DNA from: Deltaproteobacteria bacterium
Lineage (GTDB): Bacteria; Myxococcota_A; UBA9160; SMWR01
Length of the DNA stretch: 10,550 nt
Assembly: GCA_029261905.1 (NCBI GenBank)
Contig: JAJDAM010000825.1
Location: forward strand, 1-10,550
Direction of reading: 5' to 3'
Below, piece by piece: positions 1 to 7,129 of the stretch. The position numbers and the translations under genes were made by a program. A model generated the notes under the pieces. That model was not told the DNA's origin, ran no database searches, and worked only from the letters and a program-made list of their open reading frames with translations. Numbering within the stretch: the first letter of the stretch is position 1; each line of letters opens with the position of its first letter.

Positions 1-2043
1 GATGCAGGAGTAGTCCTTGTTGCACGACGACTGGTTGATCTTGCGCTTGCGACCGAACTCGGTCTCGATCGGCTCGATCGCTATGCAATTGGATTGCACG
101 CTGCAGTCGCCGCAACCCTCACAAACGGCTTCGTTGATGACGATGCGCCGATCCGGGTCGGGGAATTCGCCGCGCTTTCGCAAGCGGCGCGCCTCGGCGG
201 CACAGGTCTGGTCGTACACGATCGCCGAAACGCCCTTGACGAGGCGCAGTCGACGCTGCACGCGGTCGAGTTTGTCCCGGTGATCGACCGTGACACCGGA
301 CGGGAACGAACCTCGGCGATATTTTTTGATGTCGTCGCTGACGACGGCGATCGTCTGGACGCCTTCGGCAGCGAGTTGGCGGACGATCTCCGGTGTCGTG
401 ATCTCACCGTCCATCGGCTCGCCCTCGATCGGTTGCCCGCCGGTCATCGCGACGGCGCCGTTGACGAGGATCTTGTAGGTGATCGGGACGTTCGCAGCGA
501 CGGCCGCTCGGATGGCGAGCAGACCCGAGTGGAAGTAGGTGCCATCGCCCAGGTTCTGGAAGATGTGGGGTGTGTCGGTAAAACGGGATTGGCCGATCCA
601 GGTCGTGCCCTCGCCGCCCATCTGTGTGACGGCCAGCGTGCGGCGCTCGGGCATGAACGCCGCCATTCCGTGGCATCCGATGCCGCCCATCGCGATGCTG
701 CCGTCGGGGACGACCGTGGACGTGTTGTGCGGGCAGCCCGAGCAGAAACTCGGAATGCGCGCCAGCCCCGAGGCCGTCGTGGCTGCGGCGGTCATCGCAT
801 CCGGCGTCGTCGGTGGAGCGAAGCCGGGGCTGCGTCGAACGAGCCAATCGCGCAGTACACCCAGGATGACCTGCGGCGAAAGTTCGCCGACGTTCGGGAC
901 CAGATGGGCGCCATGCTCGTCGCGCTTTCCGACCAGCCGGGGGCGCGCGTCGAGGTTGTAGAGCAGGCTCGCCAGCTGTTCTTCCATCAGCGGGCGCTTT
1001 TCTTCGACCACGATCACGTCTTCGAGCCCCGAGGCGAACGCGCGCGCACCTTCGGGCTCGAGCGGCCACGGCATCGCCACTTTGTAGATCGAAAGACCGA
1101 GATCTGCGGCCCGTGCGTCGTCGACCCCCAACTCTTCGAGAGCCTGGCGGACGTCGAGGTAGGCCTTTCCGGTCGTGACGATCCCCAATCGGCGGCGGGG
1201 CGAGTCGAGTGCGACGCGGTCCAGGCCGTTGGCGCGCACGAAAGCCTGTACGGCGAGATGTCGCTGCTCGAACATGCGGCTTTCGACAGCCAACGGATAG
1301 TTGGCGAAACCGATGTTGAGGCCTTGGGGCGGCAGTTCGAAATCGCTGGGCGTCACCACGACGACGCGTCCGGGATCGACTTCGACGGACGCCGAACTCT
1401 CCACCGTATCGGTCAGGCACTTGAATCCGACCCAACACCCCGAATATCGCGACATTGCCCAGCCGTACAAACCGAAATCGAGGTAGTCCTGGATGTTCGA
1501 CGGGTTCAGGATCGGGATCCCGCAATGGGCGAGCGCCTGCTCGCTCTGGTGAGCGATCGACGAGGACTTGGCACCGGGGTCGTCGCCCGCCAGCACCAGC
1601 ACGCCACCCGCCGGCGAACTCCCGGCATAGTTGGCGTGCTTCAGCGCATCGCAGGACCGATCGACGCCCGGGCCCTTGCCGTACCAGATGCCGAATACAC
1701 CGTCGTAGCGCGCGCCTTCCAGCAGCTCAGACTGCTGCGATCCCCAAACCGAGGTCGCCGCCAGATCCTCGTTGATGCCCGGCTCGAAATGGATGTGGTG
1801 TGCTTCGAGGTTCGATTTCGCCTGCCACAGCGCGAAGTCGTAGTTGCCCAGCGGCGAACCCCGGTAGCCGGAGATGAATCCCGCTGTATTCAGGCCAGCC
1901 GCCAGGTCGCGCTGACGTTGCATCAACGGCAAGCGCACGAGCGCCTGCACGCCGCTCAGGAAGATGCGCCCCGACTCGACGACGTATCTGTCGTCGAGCG
2001 CGTAGTTCGCGTCGAAACCGGCTGATTGCTCGCCGCTGCCCAA
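1..2043 (-). CDS. Fused indolepyruvate:ferredoxin oxidoreductase, N-terminal 681 residues (partial, runs off left edge)
   Basis: Thiamine-diphosphate, iron-sulfur enzyme that oxidatively decarboxylates aryl-2-oxoacids such as indolepyruvate or phenylpyruvate to the acyl-CoA, passing electrons to ferredoxin; cytosolic. Seen in the translation: the family N-terminus with SGYRGSPLGNYD (residues 58-69) and EPGINEDLAAT (87-97), the CSGCPHNTS cysteine motif (434-442), GIGCHGM (454-460), the Mg-ThDP signature GDG (499-501) paired with Asn528 before AMTGGQ, and a ferredoxin-like cysteine set C641-x2-C644-x2-C647-x5-C653 with further Cys at 674 and 680. Residue 529 is Gly where I recall Asp in relatives. 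Single-chain members are about 1150-1200 residues, so the gamma-like C-terminus lies outside the window. The only start between the in-frame TAG (2065-2067) and the conserved N-terminus is TTG at 2043, with GGAGG five bases before it. It lies downstream of the symporter, probably in one operon. Family assignment is very secure; the physiological oxoacid is inferred. Confidence 0.95.
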   Translation of the reverse strand, partial: MGSGEQSAGFDANYALDDRYVVESGRIFLSGVQALVRLPLMQRQRDLAAGLNTAGFISGYRGSPLGNYDFALWQAKSNLEAHHIHFEPGINEDLAATSVWGSQQSELLEGARYDGVFGIWYGKGPGVDRSCDALKHANYAGSSPAGGVLVLAGDDPGAKSSSIAHQSEQALAHCGIPILNPSNIQDYLDFGLYGWAMSRYSGCWVGFKCLTDTVESSASVEVDPGRVVVVTPSDFELPPQGLNIGFANYPLAVESRMFEQRHLAVQAFVRANGLDRVALDSPRRRLGIVTTGKAYLDVRQALEELGVDDARAADLGLSIYKVAMPWPLEPEGARAFASGLEDVIVVEEKRPLMEEQLASLLYNLDARPRLVGKRDEHGAHLVPNVGELSPQVILGVLRDWLVRRSPGFAPPTTPDAMTAAATTASGLARIPSFCSGCPHNTSTVVPDGSIAMGGIGCHGMAAFMPERRTLAVTQMGGEGTTWIGQSRFTDTPHIFQNLGDGTYFHSGLLAIRAAVAANVPITYKILVNGAVAMTGGQPIEGEPMDGEITTPEIVRQLAAEGVQTIAVVSDDIKKYRRGSFPSGVTVDHRDKLDRVQRRLRLVKGVSAIVYDQTCAAEARRLRKRGEFPDPDRRIVINEAVCEGCGDCSVQSNCIAIEPIETEFGRKRKINQSSCNKDYSCI

Positions 2044-2048
2044 TTGGA

Positions 2049-2053
2049 CCTCC
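2049..2053 (-). promoter_or_regulatory. Shine-Dalgarno GGAGG deciding the TTG start
   Basis: On the minus strand GGAGG stands five bases before TTG (2043-2041). No ATG or GTG lies between the upstream in-frame stop and this codon. The next in-frame GTG (residue 32) would cut into the conserved N-terminus, so the site fixes the start of the oxidoreductase. Confidence 0.8.
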
Positions 2054-2072
2054 GCTCCGGAACGCTACTGAG

Positions 2073-2117
2073 GGCGGCTGCCACGAGGGCTGCTACCGGA
2101 AAGGCGGCTACCGGAAA
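2073..2117. repeat. Short 15-bp tandem repeat between symporter and oxidoreductase genes
   Basis: Two abutting 15-mers, GGCTGCTACCGGAAA (2088-2102) and GGCGGCTACCGGAAA (2103-2117), differ at one base. A third, decayed unit at 2073-2087 matches the second copy at about 10 of 15 positions. The array fills much of the 99-bp gap between the symporter stop and the oxidoreductase start. On the minus strand each good unit begins with TTTCCGG, and a T6 run (2115-2120 on that strand) falls at the first. I see no convincing GC hairpin before the T-run, so I do not call a terminator. Confidence 0.75.
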
Positions 2118-2142
2118 AAAGCGACGATAGCCAAATCCGGCG

Positions 2143-3687
2143 TCACGACCTCGTATCCCAGATCGTAGGGATGGAAGCGGTGCGCTCGCGCCGCGGCAGC
2201 ACGGTTGCCAGGCCGTACCCGACGCAGAACATCAAGAGGTTGCCGAAGAACGACGTGTAATAGGTGTCGAACGGCACGGTCCAACTCGCTGGAAACAGAC
2301 CCATCGTCCACAGCGTGAAGGTGGCGGTGCACAGGATTCCGCCCCAAACCGATCGACCGTCGCCGACCCGGGTCAGGAATCCGAGCAGATAGATGCCCAG
2401 TAAGCCGCCGCCCAGCAGGGAAGTGAGCTTGATCGAGGTGTCCTGAAGCGTGCGGCCTTCCGCGTTCAGCAGCAGCGTGGCACCGGCGAGCATCGCCAAC
2501 GACGCCGCGCCTGCGATCCACTGGGCTGCGCGCAGGTAGTGTCGGTCTTCGCGCCCCGGCACCAGATGTCGACGGTAGATGTCGACGACACCCACGGTCG
2601 AGATCGCGTTGATGCTCGAATCGAGCGATGACATCCCCGCCGCCAATGCGGCCGCGATCACCAGACCCGCGATTCCGTGGGGCAGGTAATGGAGTACGAA
2701 GAACGGGACGATGCCTTCCGCGCGCAGCTCGCCCGATAGCATCTTGCCGGCTTCCTCGGCCGGGAAGACCTGGAAGAACGCGAAGAGCGCCGTCCCGAGA
2801 AACATATAGAAGACCCACGTCGGTATTCCGACCAACACCGAGATCAGCATCGCGCGCTTCGCGTGTGCGGTGGATTTTGCCGCGCAGTATCTCTGTACGA
2901 AATGCTGGGCAGTGACGTACTCAGTCAGAAAATAAGTCGCGCTCATCAAGATCATCAGCGGCGCGGTCTTCGTCCCGAAGTCGAACCCCCAACCGATCGG
3001 TACGAGTTCACCGTCTGCGACGTAGCCCAGGCTGAATTTGTGGTGTTCGGCCGCGATCGAAAAAATCTGGGCGAAGCCTCCTGGCAACTCGAAGACGATC
3101 ACGCTGAGGCAGAGCAGGCTGCCGGATATCAACACGATCGTCTGTACGACATCGGTCCAGATGACGGCGTCGATTCCACCGAAAACCGTGTACGCGGCGA
3201 CGAAGACCCCAGCTACCACGATGCACGTGGTTTCGTCGAGACCGGTCAACTGGTTCAGCAACAGCGCGACCAGGTAGAGGACCAGGCTGGTCCGTAGCAC
3301 CTGCGCGGCGATGTAGGTCGCAGCACCGTAGACCCGGATCGAAGGGCCGTAGCGATCTTCCAGGTACTCGTAGGCGGACGTCACCTGACCGCGACGAAAG
3401 AACGGGATGATGTATCGAGCTGCGATCCAGGCAGCGACCGGTACGAACACGTAGGGCAGGAAGCGCAGCCAATAGGTCTTGAACGAATCCGCCGGCATCG
3501 ACAGGAACGTGATCGAACTGATCGCGGTGCCGACCATGCTCAACCCGACGACCCAGCCGGAGAGGCGTCGTCCGCCGACGAAGTACTCCTCGGTGTCGCT
3601 ATTGCGGCGGGCAAAGTAGACGCCCATCGCGGTCATCCCGATCCCGTATGCGGCGAGCACCGCGATGTCGATCCAGTGCAGCGACAT
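2143..3687 (-). CDS. Sodium:solute symporter (SSS/SLC5 family)
   Basis: Inner-membrane carrier expected to couple Na+ entry to uptake of an organic solute, often a carboxylate. The 514-residue chain has about 13 hydrophobic helices, normal for the family. Recognisable family blocks are EEYFVGGRRLSGW (33-45) leading into the first core helices, YEYLEDRYGPS (106-116), GGIDAVIWTDVVQ (170-182), and a Ser-rich helix GMSSLDSSINAIST (351-364), which is the region supplying sodium ligands in characterised members. The YEYLEDRYG and SSLDSSIN style resembles the branch that includes eukaryotic monocarboxylate/iodide carriers, so a monocarboxylate or aromatic acid is a reasonable substrate guess, not a demonstrated one. 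The ATG at 3687 follows the CoA-transferase stop by 5 nt with only a weak AGG upstream, suggesting translational coupling. Family assignment is firm; substrate is unknown. Confidence 0.93.
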   Translation of the reverse strand: MSLHWIDIAVLAAYGIGMTAMGVYFARRNSDTEEYFVGGRRLSGWVVGLSMVGTAISSITFLSMPADSFKTYWLRFLPYVFVPVAAWIAARYIIPFFRRGQVTSAYEYLEDRYGPSIRVYGAATYIAAQVLRTSLVLYLVALLLNQLTGLDETTCIVVAGVFVAAYTVFGGIDAVIWTDVVQTIVLISGSLLCLSVIVFELPGGFAQIFSIAAEHHKFSLGYVADGELVPIGWGFDFGTKTAPLMILMSATYFLTEYVTAQHFVQRYCAAKSTAHAKRAMLISVLVGIPTWVFYMFLGTALFAFFQVFPAEEAGKMLSGELRAEGIVPFFVLHYLPHGIAGLVIAAALAAGMSSLDSSINAISTVGVVDIYRRHLVPGREDRHYLRAAQWIAGAASLAMLAGATLLLNAEGRTLQDTSIKLTSLLGGGLLGIYLLGFLTRVGDGRSVWGGILCTATFTLWTMGLFPASWTVPFDTYYTSFFGNLLMFCVGYGLATVLPRRERTASIPTIWDTRS

Positions 3688-3692
3688 GGGAC

Positions 3693-6140
3693 CTAGACGG
3701 TGACCTGCTCTGCCCGAAGTCGAGCGATCTCGGCCGCGTCGAGGCCGAGGATTTCGCGGAGAACTTCTTCGGTGTGTTCACCGAGGTTCGGGCCGGCGTG
3801 CCGATAGCCGGCCGCGCTGTGCGACAGGCGGAAGCCCGAGCGTTCGAACGCGAGTTCCCCGAGGTGAACGTGTCGGAGGGTTTCGAAGTGCCCTCGATGG
3901 GCCAGCTGCGGGTCCATGATCAGGTCGGCGGTGGTCTGTACGACGCCGGCGCCGACACCGGCATGCTGCAGGCGCGCCATCAGTTCGTGTGCGTCGAACT
4001 GGGCCGACCACGCCGCGAGCCGCTCATCGAGTGCGTCTTCGTGCTCGCGCCGTTTTTCGAGGCTCGCGAAGCGCTCGTCGTCGGTCCAGCTCGGATCTCC
4101 GATCACTCGCCGCAACGCGTCCCAGTCCGTCGCGGTGTGGGCGCAGATTGCGATCCAACGGTCGTCGCCGCGCGCGGGGTAGACGCCATGCGGCGCCGCG
4201 TGGGACCCCGCTGGATCATCCCGATTGCCGCGCCGTCCGACGACTTCGCCGTTCCCGCTGTAACGGACCATCGTCTCCGATTGACTGTAGACGGCGGCTT
4301 CGATTTGCGAGAGGTCGATGTATTGGCCTTCGCCGCTGCGTTCGCGTTCGATCAACGCCGCCACGGCTGCCAGCGCGACGTACCGCGGCGAAAGTGAATC
4401 GGTGATGGTGTGGCTGGGACCGTGCGCTTCCCGGTCCGGCCACCCGGTCACGTGGTTGAAGCCGGAGATTGCCGACCCCTGACCGCCGAACCCGGGATAC
4501 GCGCGTTGGGGGCCGGTCTGCCCGAACAAGCAGGCGCTGACCATCACCGAGTCCTTCCTGATCGCGCGTACTCCCGCGTAGTCGAGCCCCCAGCGTTCCA
4601 TCGGACCGGGCGCGAAGTTCTCCGAGACGATGTCCGCCCACTCGACGAGGCGTCGCACGAGCGCCACTCCGTCGGATTCCTTCATGTTGATCGCGACGCT
4701 CTTCTTGCCCGGATTCAGCAAGATGAACATCGGCGATCCATCGAGTCCGTACGGGCTGTCGGGTGTCAGCCACAAGATGCGCAGGAAGTCGGGACGCTTC
4801 GACGATTCGATTCGAATCACCGTCGCACCGTGTTCTGCGAAGTAGCGGCTGGCGACCGGACCCGCGGCGCCAGAACCCAACTCGAGCACGTGCAGGCCGG
4901 ACAGCGCGCCAGGGCCTCGTGCCGAATTGGAACGCGCCCGGTCGATTCGTGTTGCGCCGGATGTGCGACGTGCATTGCGATCGATTTCGGAGAACACCTC
5001 TTCGTTGTGCTCTCCGAGGCGCGGCGCCGGTCGCCGAATTCGAATGCCGCGCGCCTTTGCGAAGAAATTCGGGTGCTCGATCGAAACGCCGAGTTCCGGG
5101 TACTCGAGGGTCGAAAACAGCTCTCTTTCGCGGAGCTGGGGTTGCTCGGCAATCTCCTTCGCGTTGTTACAGGGCGCCAACAAGATGCGTCGCTCGAGGG
5201 CCGCATCGTAGAGTTCGCGCATGGTGCGATCGTGGAAGAACGCGCCAAAGGTTTCTTCGAGGCGGTCGAGCTCGGCATCGTCGAGCAGGTTGTGGTTGTA
5301 GTTTTCCCAGTCGTAGTCGATCAGCCAGCGGGGAGCCGCCCCACACTCTTTCATGTAATCGACTGTGGCCTTCAGGTTCGGGATTCGGGCGGGCCCGCCG
5401 CGCAGCCCGTACGAGACATAGCCGTCCTTCGCGAGCCAGATCTCTCGCAAGCCACCGACCCGGGCACCGTTTCGATGAGAAACCGTCTTCGTGAGCGCGT
5501 ACTGACCGGGCGTCGACAGCAGCGACTGCAGCTGCGTTTCGTGCAGGGATACATCGACGAACTGTCCGCGCCCGCTGACGATCCTCGCATACAGTGCCAT
5601 TGCGATGCCGAGCGCCGCTTCGGGTCCGCCGTGGTAGTGGGAAGTGGGCATGCTGCAGCGAACCGGGGGGCGATCGGGGTGGCCCGTGAGTGCCGCGTTG
5701 CCACCGAGCGCCACGATGACGAGGTCTTCGGCGCGATACCGGGCCCACGGACCCGTTTGGCCGAAAGGCGTGATCGCGCAGTAGACGAGGCGCGCATTGC
5801 GCTCGCGCAGCGTGGGCCAACCGAGGCCCCGTTCCGTCATCGATCCGGGCGGCTCTGATTCGATCAGAACGTCCGCCGTATCCAATAGCTGTCCGAACTG
5901 GTCTCGACCCGCCGCCGAGTCGATATCGAGTGTGACGCCACGCTTGCTGGTGTTCATCGCGAGCCAACCGAGGCTGCGCTGTGGCCCCTCGACACCGCCG
6001 AGGAACGGGCCGCGCCGGCGAGCCGGGTCTCCCTCGAGGGGTTCTACCTTGATCACGTCGGCGCCCATGTCGCCGAGGACCTTTCCCGCGAGAAAGCCGG
6101 ACTCACGGGTCAGGTCGAGAACGCGGATGCCGGCGAGCAT
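3693..6140 (-). CDS. Tandem-domain CaiB/BaiF (family III) CoA-transferase
   Basis: Family III enzymes move CoA between a carboxylate and an acyl-CoA through an aspartyl-CoA thioester. Single-domain members are about 400 residues; this 815-residue chain holds two copies. Domain 1 (about 1-388) begins MLAGIRVLDLTRESG and ends with LGEHNEEVFSE. An Arg/Ser-rich linker follows (about 389-412). Domain 2 (about 413-815) begins SGLHVLELGSGAAGP and ends with LGEHTEEVLREILGL. By counting back from the conserved xAxALxxR block to formyl-CoA transferase (Asp169), the catalytic Asp is Asp581 in domain 2 (ITDSLSPRY). The matching place in domain 1 is His168 (PTSHYHGG). Domain 2 is therefore the likely catalytic half. 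The layout recalls the DMSP CoA-transferase/lyase DddD, but I see no reason to assign that substrate. Start is the ATG at 6140, just after an in-frame TAG; the Shine-Dalgarno is poor. First gene of the minus-strand operon; the symporter follows after 5 nt. Confidence 0.93.
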   Translation of the reverse strand: MLAGIRVLDLTRESGFLAGKVLGDMGADVIKVEPLEGDPARRRGPFLGGVEGPQRSLGWLAMNTSKRGVTLDIDSAAGRDQFGQLLDTADVLIESEPPGSMTERGLGWPTLRERNARLVYCAITPFGQTGPWARYRAEDLVIVALGGNAALTGHPDRPPVRCSMPTSHYHGGPEAALGIAMALYARIVSGRGQFVDVSLHETQLQSLLSTPGQYALTKTVSHRNGARVGGLREIWLAKDGYVSYGLRGGPARIPNLKATVDYMKECGAAPRWLIDYDWENYNHNLLDDAELDRLEETFGAFFHDRTMRELYDAALERRILLAPCNNAKEIAEQPQLRERELFSTLEYPELGVSIEHPNFFAKARGIRIRRPAPRLGEHNEEVFSEIDRNARRTSGATRIDRARSNSARGPGALSGLHVLELGSGAAGPVASRYFAEHGATVIRIESSKRPDFLRILWLTPDSPYGLDGSPMFILLNPGKKSVAINMKESDGVALVRRLVEWADIVSENFAPGPMERWGLDYAGVRAIRKDSVMVSACLFGQTGPQRAYPGFGGQGSAISGFNHVTGWPDREAHGPSHTITDSLSPRYVALAAVAALIERERSGEGQYIDLSQIEAAVYSQSETMVRYSGNGEVVGRRGNRDDPAGSHAAPHGVYPARGDDRWIAICAHTATDWDALRRVIGDPSWTDDERFASLEKRREHEDALDERLAAWSAQFDAHELMARLQHAGVGAGVVQTTADLIMDPQLAHRGHFETLRHVHLGELAFERSGFRLSHSAAGYRHAGPNLGEHTEEVLREILGLDAAEIARLRAEQVTV

Positions 6141-6270
6141 CGGCGGACTCTAGCCCTCACCACCCGACCTCGGAAGCACGCCGCAAGGATCGCGATCGGG
6201 AGGCCGTATCCAGACGACTCCTGTAGGGTGTCTGAGTTCACCCACTCGAAAGCCGCGGGAGTCATTCGAG
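6141..6270. promoter_or_regulatory. Divergent intergenic region, likely promoters for both operons
   Basis: This 130-bp gap separates the 5' ends of the two divergent runs, so promoters for both must lie here or overlap the genes. I find no convincing -35/-10 pair on either strand. A perfect 10-bp palindrome, GATCGCGATC, lies at 6188-6197. On the plus strand CTCGAA (6245-6250) and TTCGAG (6265-6270) can form a 6-bp stem ending at the ATG at 6271, with the candidate ribosome site GGGAG (6257-6261) in its loop. GACTCC (6216-6221) is complementary to GGAGTC (6258-6263), an alternative pairing that would cover that ribosome site. Confidence 0.45.
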
Positions 6271-7110
6271 ATGCGAATCGGCGTCACCCTCCACGCCACC
6301 GACAAGTCGATGAGTCCAGTCGATCTGGCCAGGGAAGCCGAAGACCGCGGCTTCTACTCGCTCTACATTCCCGAGCACACACACATCCCGGCGAGCCGGC
6401 GTACACCACCGCCGACGGGTGACGAGCAGCTGGCCGAGGAATACGCGAGGAGTCTCGATCCGTATATCGCACTGGCCGCCGCGGCGTCGATCACCTCGAA
6501 AATCCGACTCGGTACCGGGATCGGTCTGGTCGCGCAGCACGATACGCTGACTTTCGCCAAGCAGCTGGCAACCCTCGATCTGATCAGCAACGGACGTCTG
6601 GTGCTCGGTATCGGATACGGTTGGAACCGGGAAGAGATGGAGAATCACGGCATCGAGGTGTCCACGCGGCGTGCTTTGGTTCGTGAGAAGATGCTGGCGA
6701 TGCAGGCCCTGTGGTCGCAGGAAGTGTCCGAGTTCCACGGGGAGTTCGTCGATTTCGAGCCGAGCTGGCAGTGGCCGAAACCGCTGCAGCAGCCGCGACC
6801 TCGGGTGCTGATCGGCGGCGCCGCCGGACCCAGCCTGTTCGCACAAATGGCCGAGTACGCCGATGGCTGGATGCCGTTCGGTGGTGCCGGCATGAAAACG
6901 GCCGTGCAACAGATCCGTGAAGCGTTCGAATTGCGCGGCCGAGACCCGGGCGAGATCCACATCGTTCCGATGGGCGTGTTTCCGGACCGCGCCAAGCTCG
7001 ACTACTACGCGTCGTTGGGCGTGACAGAGACGGTGCTGCGCGTGCCTTCTGCGCCACGCGACGACGTGATGCCTGTGTTGGACGAATACGTGCAGTTCGT
7101 GAACGACTGA
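6271..7110 (+). CDS. Luciferase-like (LLM class) oxidoreductase, probably F420-dependent
   Basis: TIM-barrel flavin or deazaflavin oxidoreductase of the bacterial luciferase superfamily. The 279-residue length fits the compact F420-type subfamily. Visible family features are an N-terminal strand MRIGVTLHATD, YIPEHTHIP (32-40) in the active-site region, SKIRLGTGIGLVAQHD (76-91), LATLDLISNGRLVLGIGYGWNREEMENHG (99-127), and PRVLIGGAAGPSLFAQMAEYADGWMP (177-202), which in relatives helps bind the cofactor phosphate. F420 as cofactor is inferred from similarity to proteins annotated as LLM-class F420-dependent; FMN cannot be excluded and no F420 synthesis gene is in the window. It heads the plus-strand run, 19 nt before the Nudix gene. 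Its role beside acyl-CoA enzymes is unknown; a redox step or alkanal/ketone oxidation is possible. Confidence 0.9.
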   Translation: MRIGVTLHATDKSMSPVDLAREAEDRGFYSLYIPEHTHIPASRRTPPPTGDEQLAEEYARSLDPYIALAAAASITSKIRLGTGIGLVAQHDTLTFAKQLATLDLISNGRLVLGIGYGWNREEMENHGIEVSTRRALVREKMLAMQALWSQEVSEFHGEFVDFEPSWQWPKPLQQPRPRVLIGGAAGPSLFAQMAEYADGWMPFGGAGMKTAVQQIREAFELRGRDPGEIHIVPMGVFPDRAKLDYYASLGVTETVLRVPSAPRDDVMPVLDEYVQFVND

Positions 7111-7117
7111 AAGGACC

Positions 7118-7123
7118 GGAGAG
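7118..7123 (+). promoter_or_regulatory. Ribosome binding site GGAGAG for the Nudix gene
   Basis: GGAGAG sits six bases before the ATG at 7130, within the 19-nt gap after the luciferase-like gene. The spacing is ideal and supports both the start and co-transcription with the gene before. Confidence 0.7.
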
Positions 7124-7129
7124 AACGCA

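Noticed and set aside
404..1525. Minus-strand open frame of 373 codons in another frame within the oxidoreductase
   Set aside because: Arg-rich out-of-frame shadow of the real gene on the same strand.
94..2025. Plus-strand open frame of 643 codons opposite the oxidoreductase
   Set aside because: The minus strand translates to an unmistakable indolepyruvate:ferredoxin oxidoreductase with all motifs. The antisense frame has Arg/His/Asp-rich, low-complexity composition typical of an antisense shadow in GC-rich DNA.
2115..2120. T6 run on the minus strand after the symporter as an intrinsic terminator
   Set aside because: No stable GC stem precedes it; the run belongs to the 15-bp repeat array.
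4410..5858. Plus-strand open frame of 482 codons inside the CoA-transferase gene
   Set aside because: It lies antisense to a well-conserved double CaiB/BaiF protein and shows no recognisable family features.
3693..6140. Assignment of the CoA-transferase as DMSP lyase DddD
   Set aside because: Only the double-domain layout and the position of the catalytic Asp are shared. The neighbours typical of DMSP catabolism (BCCT transporter, DddB/C-type dehydrogenases) are absent from the window.
6188..6197. GATCGCGATC palindrome as a specific operator
   Set aside because: Palindromes built from CGATCG-like words are frequent in GC-rich genomes, and a similar one occurs at 9388-9397. There is no evidence of a regulator binding it.
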